From JAVVFH01 sp032250585 (GTDB taxonomy: Bacteria; Pseudomonadota; Gammaproteobacteria; Xanthomonadales; SZUA-36), in assembly GCA_032250585.1 (NCBI GenBank), contig JAVVFH010000039.1:1-19286 (forward strand): DNA of 19,286 nt, in the 5' to 3' direction. The notes under the pieces are model-generated. The model made no database searches and was not told the DNA's origin. It saw only the letters and a list, made by a program, of their open reading frames with translations. How positions within the stretch are numbered: position 1 is the stretch's first letter; each line of letters opens with the position of its first letter. Shown one piece after another: positions 14,961 through 19,286 of this stretch. A program made the position numbers and the translations under genes.

Positions 14961-15389
14961 GTCTTGTTCTCCGTGATTCGATTTGCCGCAGCAGACGCTT
15001 TTGAGCCCGTGCGCGATTCGATAAAGGTCCTCACGCCGATAGTACCCGAACTCAAATACGGATGGCTAACAAGGATTTGGCAGTTGTGTTGTTTTTTGTG
15101 CAATCCCTGACTGGGGCGCGTAAGAAAAACGGCCGGTCAGGGCGCGAAAAAAAAAGGCATGCTCGCTTTGATTTTTGCAGCAGGGAAAACTCCTGTGCAT
15201 TTCGGCCAGCATCTGCGCCACGTTCATGGCTCGAATGGTAAGCTCACAGTTATGTTGCGGCGAGCGGATGGGTGAAGATTCAAACAGCGCGATGGTGACC
15301 TCGGTGTTATTAAAGCTACATCGAGGCCCGCCGCAACTGAAGAGCTGCGCCGGACCGCCGCCCGGTCGTTCAACGCTTCAGTGAGTCCG
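14961..15389. other. Intergenic stretch upstream of the TonB receptor
   Basis: About 430 bp hold no gene I can support. The part next to 14960 should carry the receptor promoter, but no convincing -35/-10 pair stood out. On the minus strand a frame is open from about 15320 to 15110, containing HNCELTIRAMNVAQMLAEM; it has no ribosome site and no recognised family and may be another decayed fragment next to the oxidoreductase tail. An A run lies at 15149-15157. Confidence 0.35.
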
Positions 15390-15632
15390 TCAGCGGATTT
15401 GTACCACGGCTTTACCGACTGTCTTTCCCTCCGCCAGTGCTTGCAGTAACTGTGACGCGTCATCAAATGCCGCGACGGCGTGAATCAATGGGTTCAGGCG
15501 CTTCGCCCGCATGTGTTTCTGGATCTGTTCATGCGCGTCCAGCACCCGGGCGTGCTCGCGTACTGGGTAGGTCGAGCCCCAGGACAAACCAATGAGGGTG
15601 TGGTTGCGCGTGACTATTTTTTCGGCATCCAA
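15390..15632 (-). pseudogene. C-terminal fragment of a quinone oxidoreductase (MDR family)
   Basis: About 80 residues match the C-terminus of zinc-type alcohol dehydrogenase/NADPH:quinone oxidoreductase proteins of the medium-chain reductase superfamily: HTLIGLSWGSTYPVREHA, then a helix and the ending PLIHAVAAFDD...LAEGKTVGKAVVQIR with TGA at 15390. A full-length member has about 320-340 residues, so the N-terminal three quarters, including the Rossmann fold, are missing. The frame runs upstream only to a stop at 15666-15668 and the extra residues do not look like the family. No proper start exists; TTG at 15632 is merely the first possible one. It lies head to head with the beheaded C45 gene, and both lose homology at nearly the same point, near 15625-15645. 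Confidence 0.7.
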
Positions 15633-16706
15633 CAGCGGCGGTTCGCCGCAGCAGATCGGGCTTGCCTATGGCAAGCAGGCCGACGATTACATCCGTAAAA
15701 GCGTGGAAATCTATCAAAAAAGGCCTTTGACAGCAAAGGCGTGAGCTGGGAGCGCGCGCGGCAGAAAGCTCGCGAATTCGCACCACAGATAGAACGCTAC
15801 AATCCGGATTTCCTGACCGAACTCAGCGCGATTTCGGAAGGCGCGGAAATGCCGCTCGAAAACCTGGTCGCGATCAATGCCCGCACGGAATTGCTGTACG
15901 GGCAGAAGCCCATGGCCGCCCAGGCCGCGGAGGCCGATACCGACGGTTGTACCGGGGCGATCGCGATGTCGGAAGCCACAGCCGATGGCCACGTGCTGCA
16001 TGGGCAGAACTGGGACTGGCGCGACGAGTGCGCCGATTCTTCAGTGGTACTGCGCATGCAGCCAGCCGACGGACCCGCGATGCTGATTTTTGTCGAGGCG
16101 GGCATTCTCGCCCGCTGCGGCCTGAACAGCGCGGGCGTCGCCATCACGGGGAATTTTCTGCAGACCGATCAGGATTACGGCCTGGAGGGCGTGCCGGTGC
16201 CGCTGATCCGCCGCCGCATCCTGATGTCGTCCTCTTTGGGCGAGGCCGTGCGCGTGGTTTTCGACGCTCAGCGCACCTTCTCCAATAACCTGATGATCAG
16301 TCAGCGCGACGGCGAGAGCGTGAACCTGGAGGCGACCCCGCGGGAAGTGTTCTGGACCTTGCCGGAGCGCGGTTTGTTGGTGCACGCCAACCACTTCACA
16401 TCGCACGGCGCGCTGGCGAAAGTGCATGACCTGGGCTTGGAAACCAATACGGATTCGCTGTATCGCGATCGGCGCGTGCGTGCCCGTCTGGAGCAGGACG
16501 TCGGCAAGTTGACGATCGACGATTTCAAGCAGGCCTTTGCCGACCGCTACGGCGCGCCGCGCGCCGTTTGCCGTTCACCGGTTCTTGGTCCGGGCGGCAA
16601 GACCTCCTCGACGGTCGCCACCGTCATCATGGACACGACGGCCGGGCGCATGTGGATCGCGAAACGGCCTTATGAGCAAGCCGCGTTCAAGCAGTATTCG
16701 CTGTGA
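15631..16706 (+). pseudogene. C45-family peptidase/acyltransferase, 5'-truncated and frameshifted
   Basis: This is an Ntn-hydrolase of the acyl-CoA:6-aminopenicillanic-acid acyltransferase (C45) family. The main frame, open from 15741 to TGA at 16706, contains the self-processing nucleophile in TDGCTGAI, then HGQNWDWRDE, LNSAGVAITGNFL, SNNLMISQRDGESVNLEATP, LLVHANHFTS and the C-terminal TSSTVATVIMDTTAGRMWIA. The preceding family N-terminus, SPQQIGLAYGKQADDYIRK, lies in another frame at 15643-15702; the frames would join if the six-A run at 15716-15721 had one more A, giving KAFDSKGVSWE. No start codon remains for the upstream part, because homology begins abruptly near 15640 beside the oxidoreductase fragment. 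A shorter product from GTG 15741 is possible and would keep the nucleophile, but would lack the first helix. Probably inactive. Confidence 0.7.
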
Positions 16707-16808
16707 CGAAATCTTTTGCATTTACCGCGTGCGGGTTTGGCGCGTCGCGAGACGCTCCGATGTGCACCGAAGTATTGCCCCGGTGAGGTTGCGGCAGTAG
16801 AATTAAAT

Positions 16809-16827
16809 ACAAATGAGAATCATTCGC
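16809..16827 (+). promoter_or_regulatory. Fur-box-like operator upstream of the TonB receptor
   Basis: ACAAATGAGAATCATTCGC matches the 19-bp Fur consensus at 13 positions, with the core AATGAGAATCATT nearly intact. A possible -10, TATAAA, lies at 16829-16834, so a bound Fur would block it. The strong ribosome site GAGGAGG (16846-16852) follows, 8 bases before the ATG at 16861. Confidence 0.7.
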
Positions 16828-16860
16828 ATATAAAACCATACCGCTGAGGAGGAAAGCATT

Positions 16861-19044
16861 ATGTTTGCGTATAGAAATCTGAGACGGGGGGGCATGGCGT
16901 TGCTGCTGTCCTGTTTGTCATTCGGCCTGAACTCGGCCCAGGCCCAGGAGACGGCTGTCGAGGAGACGGACGAAGCCAGCGAACGCGCAACGGTGCTGGA
17001 AGAAATTCTCGTCAGCGCTACCCGAACCGCGCGCACGGACAAGGCCATTGGCAATAAGGTGACTTTCGTCGGCGCCGAAGAAGTCAGAATCCAGCAGACC
17101 ATGTCAGTGAACCCCACCGACATGCTCGCGAACCTGCTGCCCAGCTTTTCGGCCTCGCGCCAGAAGCTCACCGGCCTGGGTGAGACCTTCCGCGGCCGCA
17201 CGCCGCTGTTCCTGATTGACGGCGTCCCCCAGAGCAACCCGCTGCGTAATGGCAACCGCGCAGGATTCACCATCGACATGTCGGTGGTCGAGGAAATCGA
17301 AATCATCTTCGGTGCCAACGCGATCCAGGGGCTGGGCGCGACCGGCGGCATCATCAACTACATCACCCTGCGGCCGCCCGAGAGTGGCGAACTGGAACAG
17401 CGAGCGGAACTCGGCTTCACCGGCGACGACGATTTCCACAGCAACAGTTTCGGCTGGCGTGCCAATTACATCGTTGCCCGACGCTTCGGTGACTGGGATG
17501 CGACGGCGTCGATCACTTACGAAGATCGCGGTCTGTTCTACGATGGCGACAGCAATCCGGTGGGCGTCGACCCAACCCAGGGTGACATCGCCGATTCGGA
17601 AACCTGGAATTTGTTCGCCAAAGTCGGTTACGAGCCGACCGAAAATCAGCGCGTCCAGCTGATGGTCAACAATTTCAATCTCGCCATGCAGAACAATTAC
17701 GTGGCGGTCCCCGGCATTCGCAGCGAGAACATTCCGACCACCTCGGTACGGGGCCAGACGCCGGGGGAACCGGCCGAAAACGACGTCACGACCGTCACCC
17801 TGAACTACGCCCACCTCGAGTTTTTCGGCGGCCGTTTTTCCGCACAATTGTACCGGCAGGATTTCTCGAGTAATTTCGGCGGCGGCAGCTTCGGCATTTT
17901 CCAGGACCCGCTGATCGCACCGGTCGGCACGCTCTTCGACCAATCCGAAAACGAGTCTGAAAAAACCGGCCTGCGCTTTACGCAGGCCTACAACCAGGTA
18001 TTCGACTCGCCGCTGTCGCTGCTGTTCGGAATCGACTATCTCGAGGACACCACCTCTCAAACCCTGATTTTCACGGGGCGTAACTGGGTGCCGGAAACGG
18101 AGTTCAAGAACCTGGCTCCCTTCCTGCAGCTTGACTGGGACGTCACGGAATGGCTGCAGCTGACCGGCGGTGCGCGCTGGGAAAGCGCCGATCTGGATGT
18201 CGGGGATTACAAGACGCTGGCCGGCAATCGCTCAGATTTCCAGCGCGTCCAGGTCACCGGCGGCAGCCCGGACTTCGACGAGACGCTGGCCAACTTCGGC
18301 GCGGTCATTCAGCCGTTCGAAGGGCTGAGCTTTTACGGAACCTTTTCGGAAGGCTTTTCGATGCCGGATGTGGGAAGGGTGCTGCGCGGGGTCAACCAAT
18401 TCGATACCGAGGTGGACTCATTCCTGGACCTCGCCCCGCTGGTTACGGAGAACCTAGAATTCGGTGCCGAATTTGGTTCCGAGTGGGGCAATGTCGAGGT
18501 GGCCTGGTTCGAATCGACCAGTGATTTCGGTGTGCGGCTGGTGCCGGATGCCGATGGCATTTTCACGGTCAATCGGGAGAAAACCGTGATCGACGGCTGG
18601 GAGATCAGTGGTCGACTGATCGCGACGGACTGGTTGAGCGTCGGGGTCGGCATTGCACTGTTGGACGGGCGTTTCGACTCCGATGACGACGGGTCGGTCG
18701 ATGCGGATCTCAGTGCGCAGGAAGTCGGTTCGGACCGCGCCAACCTGTACCTGGACCTGACGCCGTTCCGGGACTGGACCTTCCGCGTGCAGAGCTTCAC
18801 CTTCTTCGACAAAACCTTCCGCAACGCGGCGGGTAACGTGACCGCCGAATTCGACGGCTACACGGTGGTCGATACCCTGGCCAGTTGGGCGGTGCGCCCC
18901 CGCACCACGTTGTCGCTGGCTTTGACGAATATCTTCGATGAACAATACCTGACTTACTTCAGCCAGGCGGGCAATACGCGCGCGGACCGCTTCACCGCCG
19001 GGCGTGGTCGGACGGTGACGGCCAAAGCGAACTTCAGGTTCTGA
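16861..19044 (+). CDS. TonB-dependent receptor, probable ferric-chelate uptake
   Basis: This 727-residue outer-membrane receptor has a signal peptide ending AQA at 28, an acidic stretch, the TonB box EEILVSATRT (48-57) and a plug (FRGRTPLFLIDGVPQSNPLR; VVEEIEIIFGANAIQGLGA; GGIINYITLRPP). The barrel ends in GRTVTAKANFRF with a terminal Phe. The start ATG has GAGGAGG at ideal spacing. A Fur-box-like site lies at 16809-16827, and the next gene, 10 bp downstream, is a PepSY-type membrane protein. This arrangement is typical of siderophore receptors of the FecA/FhuA/PupB-like group, so uptake of an iron chelate under iron limitation is the best reading. The particular siderophore cannot be told. 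It lacks an N-terminal secretin/STN signalling domain, so no self-induction through a sigma factor is expected. Confidence 0.92.
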   Translation: MFAYRNLRRGGMALLLSCLSFGLNSAQAQETAVEETDEASERATVLEEILVSATRTARTDKAIGNKVTFVGAEEVRIQQTMSVNPTDMLANLLPSFSASRQKLTGLGETFRGRTPLFLIDGVPQSNPLRNGNRAGFTIDMSVVEEIEIIFGANAIQGLGATGGIINYITLRPPESGELEQRAELGFTGDDDFHSNSFGWRANYIVARRFGDWDATASITYEDRGLFYDGDSNPVGVDPTQGDIADSETWNLFAKVGYEPTENQRVQLMVNNFNLAMQNNYVAVPGIRSENIPTTSVRGQTPGEPAENDVTTVTLNYAHLEFFGGRFSAQLYRQDFSSNFGGGSFGIFQDPLIAPVGTLFDQSENESEKTGLRFTQAYNQVFDSPLSLLFGIDYLEDTTSQTLIFTGRNWVPETEFKNLAPFLQLDWDVTEWLQLTGGARWESADLDVGDYKTLAGNRSDFQRVQVTGGSPDFDETLANFGAVIQPFEGLSFYGTFSEGFSMPDVGRVLRGVNQFDTEVDSFLDLAPLVTENLEFGAEFGSEWGNVEVAWFESTSDFGVRLVPDADGIFTVNREKTVIDGWEISGRLIATDWLSVGVGIALLDGRFDSDDDGSVDADLSAQEVGSDRANLYLDLTPFRDWTFRVQSFTFFDKTFRNAAGNVTAEFDGYTVVDTLASWAVRPRTTLSLALTNIFDEQYLTYFSQAGNTRADRFTAGRGRTVTAKANFRF

Positions 19045-19054
19045 GGCAGCCGCC

Positions 19055-19286
19055 GTGAGGTGGCTGCGGTGGGCGCACCGCTACTTCGGCGCGGTGATCG
19101 CCGCACTGATGCTGGTGCTGGCGGTTACCGGGGGCGCGCTGATCTTCAAGGATGAGATCTGGCGCCTCCGGTACCCGTCATTGAGCGAGTCGCTGCCTCC
19201 GCTCGGGATGGGCGAACACGCCGCCGCATTTCGGGCGATCGAAGCGCGCTACGGCCAGCGTTTGCGAATGGTGCGCCTGCCGCGCA
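19055..19286 (+). CDS. PepSY-type iron-regulated membrane protein (partial, cut by window end)
   Basis: The frame runs from GTG 19055 to the window edge without a stop (77 codons visible). GAGG lies 8 bases before the GTG and only 10 bp separate it from the receptor stop, so the two form an operon. The start WLRWAHRYFGAVIAALMLVL, a first membrane helix, then TGGALIFKDEIWRLRYP matches PepSY-associated TM proteins, which often follow siderophore receptors and are thought to help iron release or reduction at the inner membrane. Only the first TM segment and the beginning of the periplasmic part are present. Confidence 0.82.
   Translation, partial: MRWLRWAHRYFGAVIAALMLVLAVTGGALIFKDEIWRLRYPSLSESLPPLGMGEHAAAFRAIEARYGQRLRMVRLPR

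Noticed and set aside
13821..15110. 429-codon plus-strand frame opposite the TonB receptor N-terminus
   Set aside because: Shadow of the receptor gene; it runs across the receptor start without a family match.

Overview
The window reads as chromosomal DNA from a GC-rich gammaproteobacterium. The supporting signs are two TonB-dependent outer-membrane receptors, an Fbp-type ferric iron ABC importer, an E. coli-like glyoxalase I and a Kbl-type PLP enzyme. A marine or soil lineage near Woeseiales or Xanthomonadales is a guess from gene style only; there is no rRNA, tRNA or marker gene in the window to fix it.

Layout, left to right. A secreted D-aminoacylase-type amidohydrolase (54-1538, minus) is divergent from a sodium-coupled amino-acid-type symporter of the NSS/SNF family (1686-3065). 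Next comes a metallo-beta-lactamase-fold protein fused to two rhodanese domains (3185-4597). From about 4580 to 6244 the DNA becomes AT-rich and holds three copies of one repeat element (two full copies, each 237 bp) around an unrecognised membrane-anchored protein (5006-5908). A minus-strand iron importer operon, fbpA-fbpB-fbpC, runs from 10065 down to 6209. It is followed by glyoxalase I (10496-10936), an internally deleted ion-channel remnant (10964-11163, minus), glycine C-acetyltransferase kbl (11205-12407, minus), a 57-residue membrane peptide gene (12555-12728), a TonB-dependent receptor (12783-14960, minus), two genes broken head to head (a quinone-oxidoreductase tail and a C45 peptidase/acyltransferase, 15390-16706), and finally an iron-type TonB receptor with a Fur-box-like site that leads into a PepSY membrane protein cut by the window end.

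How the genes fit together. Iron acquisition is the clearest theme: FbpABC moves ferric iron across the inner membrane, the 16861-19044 receptor probably takes up a ferric chelate at the outer membrane, and the PepSY protein behind it may help release or reduce the iron. The first two genes could form an amino-acid scavenging pair. The MBL-rhodanese protein (sulfur/persulfide handling) and glyoxalase I (methylglyoxal removal) are housekeeping detoxification functions.

The most unusual feature is a dispersed repeat family with ends of the type GGGGTCGGACCAGCATAA. Seven ends lie between 4580 and 12751. Two pairs form 237-bp elements with imperfect terminal inverted repeats (MITE-like) in direct orientation on either side of the unknown gene. 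Copies run into the 3' ends of three unrelated genes and supply their last codons, and another copy sits just upstream of fbpA. The window also shows visible decay: one internally deleted gene, one deletion that apparently beheaded two divergent genes, and a single-base frameshift in an A run.
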